A model generated the notes under the pieces. The model worked only from the letters and a program-made list of their open reading frames with translations, did no database searches and was not told where the DNA came from. Positions 24,911 to 34,862 of a stretch of 64,000 bases of DNA are shown here, piece after piece. A program made the position numbers and the translations under genes. The DNA is taken from the NCBI GenBank assembly GCA_020744425.1, contig JAGMUV010000022.1:496001-560000 (forward strand), read 5' to 3'. Each line of letters opens with the position of its first letter. The first letter of the stretch is position 1. Source of the DNA: Dactylonectria macrodidyma (lineage: Eukaryota > Ascomycota > Sordariomycetes > Hypocreales > Nectriaceae).

Positions 24911-26767
24911 TCATGCTTGCCCTCGTTCCAGATATGCGGGTGGGAGTGGCGGTAGAGGATCTGCTTCCAGCTGGTCCGGCGACATAGAATAGCCGGACCC
25001 GCCAGCATGACTCGAAGCATCGGAATGCCGAGGGAAGAATGCAGAGGCGAAAGACTTTGGCCTTGGCGACACCGACCCTGCAGTACCTGCCCTGACTGGA
25101 TTCTGTGCCAGCGGGTTCATACGGACAAGTCTTGTGAGAGATTTGCGGAAGGATTGCCGCAGCTTCTGGGTAGCTAGAGGCTTTGCGAATGTTACCTAAT
25201 ATTCCCAGAGTATTTTCTCACTTAAGGGCTCTTCCAAAGTTAAGAGCGAATTCTCCATAGCATCAGGGGCTTAGGGGCGAGGAGTCCATATAGAGACACT
25301 CCATTTCTCTGTCAGACGCTGGGCGGAGCTTGAGAGGGTTTTGGATAATGTTCTTTTGCGCTATTTATAGAAAAACAGTGTCAACGTCAAGAGGAAAGCA
25401 AAGCCGGCTGATTGGTTATTAGTTCGCTCATCCCTTAGTTAGGAAACTCAACACTTACCTATCGACCCTACAGCAATTCCTGCCATTTGGCCTGTCCTAT
25501 CTAGCATTGCAGCAGTATACTCTGGTTTAGCAGTATCATTCGGTGTTACAAGTCCAACAGCGGGTTGGATAGTGTTGCAGGAAGTAGTCGCAGAACTGGT
25601 AGCCGTACCAATTATAGGCACCTCTGTCGTCATCTGCGATTCTAACAAGCCTTCGGATACCGTCCGGGATGGGCTGACGCGACTGAGGACTTGGTGGTCC
25701 GGAGAACAGGGAGAGTACTGGCACTGATATCAATCGAGTTGGAAGGAGCCAGTTGGGACTTATCAGGAACAAGGGTACTAAGCCCGGGGATTGTGGCGAT
25801 CGTCGTCTGTCTATGTGTAGCCTGTGTTGTTTCTGCCGATGCCGGTGGAGGCAAGGTCGTAGTACTTGTCGAGGATGTGTTCTCCGGAGGCGGGACAATA
25901 AGAGAAGACGCTGCCTCTGGGGGGCGAAGAGCGATGTACGTGCTAGTAGTAGACAATGATGAATGGGATGTAGGGCTGGCTGTTCTTGATGTGGTCGTTG
26001 TGCTGGAGTATGAAGTAGTGCTAGTAACAATCTCCTTGGGCGGAGGAAGATCACTCGAATCCATCTCTGGTAGAAGGGCTGGAGTACTTGGAGGTGGTGA
26101 CGCTTCTGTGCTGATCGCCGTGCCGGGAGGGCCGAGAGGCTTGGGGGGCCCTTTTTGGTTTCCTTCTGGTCCCGGTGGCCCATTCTTATTGCCTCGCGAT
26201 CCTTGGCCATTGCCGTTTCCGTTTCCGTTCCCGTTTTCATCCTCATTCTTATCATCATTTCCCTCTTTATCCTTATCTGATTCCTCCTGATGAGGTTTAT
26301 GAAACCTGAGCCCTGGCAGTCGCATTGCTGTTCTATAACACTGGTCAGTCTCCCCCAGACGATGGTGCTCATCCCTAAGCATGACTGGATATACTTACAA
26401 GACAATCTCGACCAAGCTTGGTATTCACGATGTCAGGAAGTAAATAGTTCGGGAATTGGTAAGATTTAAATAAAACGAGGAATCCCGCAGGGAAACTGCA
26501 GTAGTGGCAGATATAACATCGTTGAGGGTTCCATGCCAAGCACTCTGGCCACATCAGGCTAGTGTCTTGTCGCAATAGGATTTGGGCTGTGCCCAAACAC
26601 CCAGCTGGCAAATTATACACTCGTTCCTCAGATATCCAATGAGCGTGTATCTGTGTCATGATATTTGGCGGGAGTGGCGCGGAAAGGAAAAGGTGAGACT
26701 GGTGGGGCGTTTTAAATCTGGGTGGCAGTGACCTGCCACAACGGCGACTGAAACTGGGAAGAACCAT
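24911..26767 (-). pseudogene. Ser/Thr-rich single-pass membrane protein, decayed
   Basis: The order on the minus strand fits a type I membrane protein. A Cys-containing N-terminal part (CLGTAQILL, CYICHYC) lies in an exon ending at 26399. After an intron at 26341-26398 come Asn/Gly and Pro-rich repeats, then a long Ser/Thr/Pro stalk. There is a frameshift near 25,680. Next come GIAVGSI, an intron, and the hydrophobic segment FAFLLTLTLFFYK, followed by a basic cytoplasmic tail ending PPLPPAYLERGQA. The tail frame carries three stops (TAG, TAA, TAG). The first two sit in a Gln-compatible context; the last overlaps a GT that could be a splice donor. This points to a pseudogene, perhaps of a surface sensor or mucin-like protein. 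The true start is uncertain. Confidence 0.6.
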
Positions 26768-27745
26768 CCTAAATCATCGCGAAGGCCACGAAGTCACGAC
26801 GGAGCACTCGAACATCGGCAGCTAATCTACTAAGCACTCCTACCGGCTCGACCTCCCCCCACTGCTTCTTCGCCGATTGCCATCTCCGTTGACTCGCGCC
26901 CGGTTTATCCTGTTGCTGCTAGGAAGTCACAACGGAATGTGACGCATGTCGCGATACAAGACATCGCGTTCCTAACAAGCCGGCCCTAGCAACCGACTGA
27001 CCGAAGGAATGAGGTCTCCAGGGGGACCGTTGGGAAGGCACACACTGTATTTAAGGGCGATAACTCTCCTACATCCTCTAGCTATTCTGTACGCTTCCAA
27101 AGACTCTTGTATCCTATACCCAACGTGTCACAACGAGTGACATAACGAGTGTGTGATCCCTGCAACATATCCGACCGAGATACACTCTGCAGACTCAAGG
27201 TCCCCGGCGTTTGTAACGCGTATGATGAAAAGAGCTTTATTCGAGTTGACTATCACAGTCACCGTGAGCAAACCTGCTGATAATACGTGCCGGCCAATTG
27301 AAAATCCGGACCCGGATGGGAGTCCATAGGGAATGCAAAGAACGCGTTGTATGAGGAATTGGGTGGTGTTGTTTCTGAGCGCGCTCCAAGTCACTCCCTT
27401 GTATCCTGACCGCAGCAGGGGTAATGTGGGCCGCCAAGCCCAAGTGTTGCCTTACGGCACCCTAAGGGCACCACATCCCTCAATCCTTGCGAGTTACATG
27501 AGATACAAGGCGTTGAAACCAGCCACAGTGAGTTAGCTACCACATCCCCTATAGTTTTAGCGACTGTAGGGGCACCAGCCTGCCGCACAGTGAACACAGG
27601 CCCCTATAAGATTAGCAGTCTTTACTAGAAAGCCCACGAGAGAAAGTACTCTATGTAACACACCCAGCCACAACCGTCAGATCTCCCGTTTTGAACTAGC
27701 GTCAGGACATGACTTTTGAATAGGCCCTCCGTAAGTTATCGTCAT
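26768..27745. other. Intergenic; nothing assigned
   Basis: No supported gene between the decayed membrane-protein gene and the MULE element. The short frames on both strands lack domains. Confidence 0.35.
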
Positions 27746-30628
27746 TTCTTTTTGAGTAGTGCTATTCGGGCTGTATGATATTGCTATCCGGGCTGTACCC
27801 AAAATACGCTTGCCTAAAGAGGGAAATTTATCACATGACTTCCAAAACGCTAGCCACATTAGGAAAGGCTTATAGTCACGTGATCACCCTCGCTTACAAC
27901 ACCCCGCGATATCGGATCGCAATTCCTAGGCCAACTTAGACCTTTTACTATCGCGTCGCCCCTCTGCTATTCCACACAACCATTTCTCACGAGTCACAAT
28001 GACTCAATCTCACGCTGAAGACGATGCCGTCAACGGCATCTTTTCCCTAGGTTCTCAAATCCCACCGCCGCCGCCGTCAGCGCAATTCTCGTCTCTGGAT
28101 GACCTCGTCAAGTCTCTGCAAGACTTCTATCGCAAGAACGGCGCCGCCTTAGTGAAGAAGTCACCTGGTAACTATCGTGAGATTCATGGCGTTAGGCAGC
28201 CAACTTATATTCAACTGCGTTGTGACCGCGGTGACGCTCGTGAGTGTGAAGCTGCTGGTGTACGCAAATCCAGTACGCAAAAGGTCGACTGCCCGTTCAA
28301 GATCACAGCGTCAGCAACGCAAAAGCTCAACTATCTCTGGACCTACCGAGTCGCGGTCTCTGATCATAACCACGGCCCGTCCCTCGACCCGTCCGCACAC
28401 GTGATGCATCGCCGCCGCACACCAGAGCAGCTAGAAGTCGAGCGATCTCTTTTCAAGCACAAATCCCTCCCCGCCCGCGAGATGAGTGATATCATACGTG
28501 ATGTGACGATCGAGCCGTCTTTCTTTCGACAAAAAGACATCTATAATGACCGTCAGAAGCTGCGGCAGGCATCCCTCGGCGGCAAAACAGCGACGCAGGC
28601 GTGGATCGGCTCCCTCCAAGATCAGGGTCTCAAGCACCTCGTACGGTATAGTGCTGACCGCAAAGTTGAGGCTGTTTTCTGGACTTATCCTTGGTGTGAG
28701 CTGATGTGGAAGAGGTTTCCAGAGGTTCTTGGTATGGACAATACATACAAGACTAATCGCTTTAAAATGTACCTTTTCCAGGTCACTGGCGTCACAGACC
28801 AAAAGTCTGTAGCTAACTTTGGCTTTGGCCTCATCAACTCCGAAAAAGAGGAAGGATTTCAGTGGCTTTGTGACCAAGTAGATGATTTCCGCCGTTTCCT
28901 TGGAATCCGAGTGCCTTCTGTTGTCATCACTGACAAGGAAATAGCCCTAAAAAACGCCCTTTATGTGACCTTTCCAGACACGCAGCAGCAGTTGTGCGTC
29001 TTTCACATCAACGCCAACATCAAGGCTAAGATCGCAGCCCGTTGGAAGGACCCAAAAGACGCCGATGCTGATGAAGATACTGACGATGATGACGATGATG
29101 ACGATTGTATGCCAACGCCTAGTCTCAGTGATCGACATCATGAAGCCCTCTATCGCGAGGCCAATGAAGGAACTTACGGCAATCGAGACTCAGCATCACC
29201 AGCACCGCCGCCTAGCACACAAGGTGAATTGACCCGCGAGACGATGTTTTCCGCCTGGCACCGAGTCATCTATGCCGACCAAGTGAGTGACTTCAAGGCG
29301 GCTTGGGCCTCGATGAACGATGCATACAACCCACAGCAAAAGTCAATCCTTCGATACATCTCAAGGGAGTATATGCCTTGGCGGGAACAGTGGGCAAAGT
29401 GCTACATTTGCCGCTATCGTAACTTCGGCCAGAGGGTTAACAGCCCTGTTGAGACTGCTCACAAGGATGTGAAGTCATTCCTAGTCACCGGCACCGGTGA
29501 CCTGCTTCACCTACACAAAGCTATCCAACAGATGTTGAAAAAGAAGCAGCGTGACTATGAGCAACAGGCAGCTAGAATGATGATGCGTCAGCGACGAGAA
29601 TACATGGGCCGGGAATGGCTTGGTAAGGTTCCCTTACAAATAACCTACGCTGCTGTCGATTTGCTTGTCAAGCAGCATCGATTTGCTGAGGCAGCTTTCC
29701 TATCACTCACGCAGCCGACCCCCGAGCCGTTGAGACCGTGTTCCGGCAACTTCACACAGCAATACGGTCTTCCCTGCAGTCACTATATCTACGACTTGCT
29801 GGTGACTAAAGAGCCGTTGTTAAAGGAAGTTATCCTGCCCCGCTGGTGGCTCCATAAACCTCTGGTAGGAATTACAGCTCTTAGTATGAGAAATCTACTA
29901 ATTTCTATCTCTAGGACCTCGAAGAGCCACTTCTACTGATCCGCGACCCTGACGTTGTCGCTAACCTCCGCGGCCGACCTCGAATACCTGTGAATAAGAA
30001 GCTCACGATACCCTCATATCTACAAGCCAGTGTGACCTCGAGTCCCCAGCAACAGACCCAAAGCCAACAGACCCCCCGGCAGCCTCGCCAAAACCCACAG
30101 ACGACCCGCCGGCTCAACCCAAGCGTACGGCGCACGCTGTCACAGACCGAGCTTGTGGACACACCAAGCAGCCAACAGTCCCGAAAACTGTCAACGCCAA
30201 GATCACGAGGCCATACAAATACAAGGGGAAGAGGATCTAGAGGAGGACGAGGTAGAGGGAGGGGCGCCGGGGCCGTGGCCGCGGCTCCGGCCCGGTCACA
30301 GTCATCAGCGTCGTCAGCCGTTGAAGATGTCATTATCATTCCTGCTACGCAGCCGGAATATTATTCGGACCGATAGAAATACTATTTTTCAGAAGAAACA
30401 CCGGAAATGCGTTTTTTGAACGATTTGGTTGTAGCCGGGCTCGCGGGCTGTTGTGATGTGTTGACCTTGATTGAATTGGCCTGATGTTATTCACGTTCTT
30501 TGACTTACACTGTAATTTTGGTGTGGCGGGGAGCATTTGCCGAATGCGGTTGAAAATTACGTGGTCATGTGATCGATACAGCCCGGATAGCAATATCATA
30601 CAGCCCGAATAGCACTACTCTTCTTTTT
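27746..30628 (+). mobile_element. Complete Mutator-like element (MULE) with target duplication
   Basis: The element is 27754-30620 (2,867 bp). Perfect 44-bp terminal inverted repeats lie at 27754-27797 and 30577-30620, beginning GAGTAGTGCTATTCGGGC. Each repeat contains two tandem GCTATYCGGGCTGTA units. The 8-bp direct repeat TTCTTTTT flanks both ends (27746-27753 and 30621-30628). It encloses one uninterrupted transposase gene, so this copy may be autonomous. A 546-bp deletion derivative with the same ends follows at 30687-31232. Confidence 0.93.
27999..30376 (+). CDS. MULE transposase (FAR1/Hop-like)
   Basis: Predicted 775-residue transposase of the Mutator superfamily, in two exons (27999-29864 and 29915-30376) around a 50-bp intron. 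The N-terminal quarter has the FAR1-like zinc-binding region (CDRGDARECEAAG ... DCPFKI ... HNHG). The DDE core follows, with the first Asp in VLGMDNTYKTNRF, the second in SVVITDKEIALKNA, and CVFHINANIKAKI. An acidic Asp-rich insert precedes a SWIM-type zinc motif (QYGLPCSHYI). Splicing restores the family signature IRDPDVVANLRGRPRI, and the C-terminus is a basic RGRGSRGGRGRGRG tail. The reading frame is intact. The transposase is expected to cut at the 44-bp terminal repeats of this element and of its short derivative nearby. Confidence 0.92.
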
Positions 30629-30678
30629 TGGTTCTCCAGGCTATATGATTGGCTACTTTAAGAACCCAACTCTACCCT

Positions 30679-31240
30679 TATTAGAAGAGTAGTGCTATTC
30701 GGGCTGTATGATATTGCTATCCGGGCTGTGTTAAAAAATCCGCTTGCCTAAAGAGGAAATCTATCACATGACCTGACAGGTCTAGCCGTGCTGGGAAAAG
30801 CCTGCGCCCACGTGACCGCCCTCGCTTACAACACTCTGGCATACCAGGAGCAATTTCCGTCAATTCAGACCCTGTAACATCACCCTCTTCCTTGCAATCG
30901 AAGGTATCGCGATAGCTTCAATTGCGCAGTCGCGGCTGCGATGCCCTCAATTGCACGGTCGCGATAGCTTCAACTGGCGCGCCAAGCAGCCGGAGCATTG
31001 GTCGGACCGACGGAAATGCATTTTTTTTTCAACGATTTGGCCGTAGCCGGGCTCGCAGGCTGTTGTAATGTGTAGATTTTAATTGAACTGCTTAATATTA
31101 TTCGCATCCTCCTGCTGACACTATAATTTTGGTGTAATGGGGAGTATTGGCTGAATGCAGTTAAGAAATTACATAGTCATGTGATTGATACAGCCCGGAT
31201 AGCAATATCATACAGCCCGAATAGCACTACTCTATTAGAA
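30679..31240. mobile_element. Non-autonomous MULE derivative (MITE-like), perfect target duplication
   Basis: The element is 30687-31232 (546 bp). Its ends match those of the complete MULE 60 bp upstream, and the inner flanks are also shared (the CGCTTGCCTAAAGAGG region on the left and the AACGATTTGG region on the right). The coding region is missing. The 8-bp target duplication TATTAGAA is exact at 30679-30686 and 31233-31240. A short CGCGATAGCTTCAA repeat occurs in the middle. It should be mobilisable by the neighbouring transposase. Confidence 0.92.
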
Positions 31241-31310
31241 AACCCAACTGTACATAGATTAGAGTGGGGCGGAAAACCCAACTCGACAGACTACAAGAGT
31301 TGGGTTTGGC

Positions 31311-31386
31311 CAGGGCTTTAGACTATTAGTCCAGACTGCAGATCAGGGAGGCGAATCGATCAATCCACGGACGCCCGTGGTATCAC
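31311..31386. repeat. Truncated MITE copy
   Basis: Begins CAGGGCTTTAGACTATTAGTC and continues into GACTGCAGATCAGGG and a palindromic CCACGG/CCGTGG segment. These match the ends and inner part of the MITE at 32253-32580, with an internal deletion in the terminal repeat. The partner end was not found. Confidence 0.5.
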
Positions 31387-32252
31387 ATACCAGGTACGCG
31401 TGATTGTTGTTGTGCCAACCATCCGGGGTCCGTGCCTCGCGTGCATACATTCATTTTGTTTTGAGTAATTCTCGTCAATTTACGGAGGAAGAGCTCAAAA
31501 GTCCTTGCCACGCTAAAATCAAGAAAAAGCAAAAACGTCCCCAAAACTGGGCTAAATACAAGAAGTACTTCAATCCAATCTAGCACTGCTAAACGCTTGC
31601 AGGCTACAGCAGATTCTAGTGAGCGACTAAGCAGCAAGCCTCGCCTACGTCCTCTGAAGTTATAGGCGTGTTAGGCGAAGGCCTTCTGGAGCAGATGGGA
31701 GTCTGATGTATCCCAAGTAACTAACAGGGATTGCGGGATGTGGCGTAATTAGCCCACGGCAAGGACTTTTGAGCTCTTCCTCCGTACAGCGTGCGCAAAG
31801 CGGCTGATGGGCGATCAGCAGACGGGGATAGGTCAGGGGCAGGGGCAGTGGCAAGGCAGATCGGGCTGCTCCAGGCTTCCGCAGGGGGGGTCCAAGCAGA
31901 CCTAGCAGGGGACAAGCACAACCTGCCACCTCCACTGGCCGTGAAAGCGGAAAGAGGGGATGGGAGCCCTTGTCACATGCCGTAGACTCTCAGACCCAGC
32001 CACAATTGTTGTTCGATATTGGCCCTAACTTAGTTGTCTGCTGACTTCAACAGAGAGGGTCTTGCACCAGCCCACCAGTGACCCAGCCACTCGACGCCCA
32101 CCCTTGACCTATGTAGTGGCCGTTAGATCTAGTCATTCTCTGGAACACGGCGTAGTTACCTCGTTCAAATTTTCCGGAAATTCAGCACGGAGTTGGCTGA
32201 TCGTCTCAACCTGTTTTCGATACGATCCCAAGTGCTCCTTATCTGCCGACAG
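31387..32252. other. Intergenic; nothing assigned
   Basis: No supported gene. Several overlapping frames at 31,660-31,985 on both strands are compositional. Confidence 0.3.
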
Positions 32253-32580
32253 CAGGGCTCCTAATAGTGCAGACCGTTTGGACTATTAGTCCGGACTGCA
32301 GTCCAAGATCAACAATCAATCCACGACGGGCGTTCGTGGATTAACGACTAGGATGATGCATCCCTTAAAACGAGCCTTGTTGATCTGGATCGCACCAGTA
32401 ACTTAATCAGAAATACCCAAAACAAAATAGTTAGCGCAGCAACAATCTTAGATACCCTGGTTTTATAACACCATATCAACAACCTAGCGTACTTAGCGTC
32501 CACACCAGGCGTCCGTATTCCCTGCCCTGATCTGCAGTCTGGACTAATAGTCTAAACGGTCTGCACTATTAAGAGCCCTG
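32253..32580. mobile_element. MITE with 49-bp terminal inverted repeats
   Basis: 328 bp bounded by long inverted repeats (32253-32301 and 32532-32580) that begin CAGGGCTC and include CTATTAGTCC and GACTGCAG. There is no coding capacity. The CAGGG start suggests a hAT-derived MITE, but I could not find a convincing 8-bp target duplication. A shortened copy lies at 31311. Confidence 0.75.
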
Positions 32581-32727
32581 ATCTAGGCCATTGAGTTTGG
32601 TAAAGTCCCACTATCAATCATTAAAGAGGGATGAATATTCTGACAAATGTCTAGCGGACGAGAATCCTGAATGTGAAGTGCGTCACAAAATGGTTGTCGA
32701 TTGAGTAACTAGCAACTAATCCCAAGT

Positions 32728-33228
32728 CGAATACTCCAGGTTACTGGCGTCGATCTGAGCCCTATCCAACCAACAGCGTAAGTCACCCAAGCACATGAGC
32801 AAACGTAAGATCTTTGATGCTATGCTGACGTCGTTTTCCCTCTTTAAGTATCCACCCCAACGTTGCCTTTTACGTAGACGATTTAGAGGATTCCTGGGAC
32901 TTCTCAACTAAGTTTGATTTCATCTTTGCGCGCTTCTTAACTGGATCGATTCGTGACTGGCCCAAGTTCTCTCGACAAAGCTTTGAGTATGGCATCACTT
33001 ATGCTCTTCCCCCCTCCACCTTCACGCTGGATGTCTCTAATCCTAGAAATAATCGATAGGTGCCTCACCCCGGGTGGTACGATCGAACTAATCGACATGG
33101 TCTATCCTGTTCGGTCTGATGACGGCACACTTTCTGAGGACTCGACGTTATACAAGTGGTCAAAGTTGCTACTAGGTGTCTTCAATACCAACGGCTCTCC
33201 ACTCGACAGCGCGTTGAAATATAAGTGA
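32728..33228 (+). pseudogene. LaeA-like SAM methyltransferase fragment
   Basis: Three exon pieces (32728-32777, 32849-32986 and 33047-33224) splice through standard introns. They give the middle of a LaeA/UMTA-type S-adenosylmethionine methyltransferase: VTGVDLSPIQPT, then NVAFYVDDLEDSWDFSTKFD, FARFLTGSIRDWPKFSR, and LTPGGTIELIDMVYPVRSDD. A further donor (GTGAGA at 33225) marks where the next exon should follow, but no matching sequence is found. The glycine-rich SAM-binding start (expected GTGTG) is also absent. The gene is truncated at both ends, with a MITE upstream and an hAT remnant downstream. Relatives regulate or decorate secondary metabolism; this piece is non-functional. Confidence 0.75.
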
Positions 33229-33331
33229 GAGGTTACCACAATATATATTAAGCAGAATCAATAAAATTAGACGACTCCTCAAGGACTTCAGCATCCACAG
33301 TCTTACAATCTTATCAAATAATAAGATCTAA

Positions 33332-34200
33332 TTGACCAATCAGGAGTGGGTAGAGTGGGTAGAGCTCCCTCTACAATGCCCAAGTATGGATAGCGGACTG
33401 GACGAGACACCAATCTACTATACGGCTTTAGCGCTGCACCAAGCTTTCCGATGGGGGTATTTCGAGAACGAGTGGAAGTATATTACGAAGTGGGCCGTCC
33501 GAGAAGTATGGGAAACGGAATATCGCCATCTCCAGATTGTACGAGGTCCGGTGGCCGACCAACCCGCTGCGAAGCGGCAGAGGAAGTACGACAACCCATT
33601 CAAGAGTATTATGAGCGCAGTCAAACGGCCCCCAGATGCAGTGTAGTGAAAGGGGAAGCTTCATCAGACCGCATTAATGAGGACATTGACGAGCTCGAAT
33701 TATGGCAGTCGTCGTGGGAGGACGGGGATAACGAAATAAGAGACCCAATTTCGTATTGGCATGAGCGTAGACGACGATGTCCCCGTCTTTCACGAATGGC
33801 GCTGGATTTCCTTACAGTTCAGCCGATGTCAGCAGAGTGTGAGAGGTTATTTGCAGCGGCAGGGCGTATAGTGACGCCTCTGCAGAGTCGGCTCGATGCT
33901 GCGATTATGGATGTGTCAAGTCTTGCGGCCGTGGTTACGGGCTGGGGTGATCGACGATCTGGATGTATTACTTCTTCCTGTTGAGACCATGAGTGGCGAC
34001 GAGGAGGCGGAGGATATATCATGGACAACAAGGAGATCCGAAGAAGCGACGGCGGAAGAGAGAGGGTGGAAATAGGTCCGCTCAGGGAGGAACATACGTC
34101 AACCGGTGTCGATTCAATTCAATTTGACCTGTAGTTGATCAACTCCACTGGAGACAACCGTTGATCAGGCCAATTCAACGCAACTGAGGCATTCGATTGA
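33332..34200 (+). pseudogene. hAT transposase C-terminal fragment and 3' end
   Basis: The frame from 33332 reads DETPIYYTALALHQAFRWGYF, then a frameshift near 33,640. Next comes the hAT dimerisation domain (CPRLSRMALDFL, MSAECERLFAAAGR), ending at 33984. The BED finger and most of the catalytic domain are absent. The sequence from about 34,085 to 34,200 is rich in TCAATTCAA/TTGAATTGA motifs, like hAT subterminal regions, and runs directly into the ACT-domain gene. It is an inactive remnant inserted between the methyltransferase fragment and that gene. Confidence 0.75.
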
Positions 34201-34629
34201 TTGAATTGAGTGATTTGGAACCTTGAGGACGCTCGCCGTTTCGTCTACTTCCTCGGCCGGTACAAATAAATGGTCGTGATAGAACCCCCTCACAGGGTTC
34301 ACGCCTATATTCGCCTCGGTCAGTCTCGTTGCTAGAACGGCCATGAATCCCACCACTTCAAAGTTTGATGTGACGTTGAGAGTGATCATCCTGCAAGGAA
34401 AGAAGTAGTTTATCTTCTGTGCCGTCGCATACTCCAGCGCCGTGATGACCGTTACTCCCTCGGCTTCACGAAAGAAGAGCTGAATTTCAGCCATGCGCGG
34501 GAGCGCGGAGTGGTCGCTGAAGGTAGCGAAGACATATGTCGTTGGGTGAGCCGTCGAGATCAAAGTCGAGAGAAGCTTGGAGAGCGATGTTTCGCCAGGG
34601 TCTTTCATAAGTGTCGACATTGTTGACAC
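34165..34629 (-). CDS. ACT-domain protein (DUF2241 type) with altered C-terminus
   Basis: Predicted 154-residue protein. The core GETSLSKLLSTL, TYVFATFSD, EGVTVITALEYATAQ, PCRMITLNV, ANIGVNPVRGFYHDHLFVP is typical of small fungal ACT-domain proteins, which are thought to sense amino acids or similar ligands. The conserved part ends at about VLK. The last ~18 residues (from VPNHSIQSIECLSC) come from TCAATTCAA-rich sequence that looks like the end of the adjacent hAT. So the native C-terminus was probably replaced by the insertion. The domain is essentially complete and the product may still fold. The upstream in-frame Met at 34629 is taken as start; Met codons shortly after are equally possible. 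Confidence 0.75.
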   Translation of the reverse strand: MSTMSTLMKDPGETSLSKLLSTLISTAHPTTYVFATFSDHSALPRMAEIQLFFREAEGVTVITALEYATAQKINYFFPCRMITLNVTSNFEVVGFMAVLATRLTEANIGVNPVRGFYHDHLFVPAEEVDETASVLKVPNHSIQSIECLSCVELA

Positions 34630-34862
34630 TCTATACCGGTAGGTTTGATAAAAGTCTCGATGGGGTGTGGCGCTAGTTTGCGAGTATTATTCAGAGGTTG
34701 TTTGAATGCAATAATTTGCACGTTTAATCGCAAGCTGTACACCGGTGCTGTGAAATGTGCAAGTACGCCCTCTCCGCTGGCGGAGGAGCGAGAAGCAGTT
34801 GAGGGAGAATTGCGCGACCAAGGGGCGCAATCAAGTTGTAGAAATTTTGCACTATAGAAAAG

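Noticed and set aside
25536..26405. 289-codon Arg/His/Leu-rich minus-strand frame
   Set aside because: It is the shifted frame of the Ser/Thr/Pro-rich stalk; the other frame has the membrane-protein layout and the downstream transmembrane segment.
32245..32588. 8-bp target duplication of the 32.25-kb MITE
   Set aside because: The flanks GCCGACAG and ATCTAGGC do not match, and no shifted border gives a convincing repeat.
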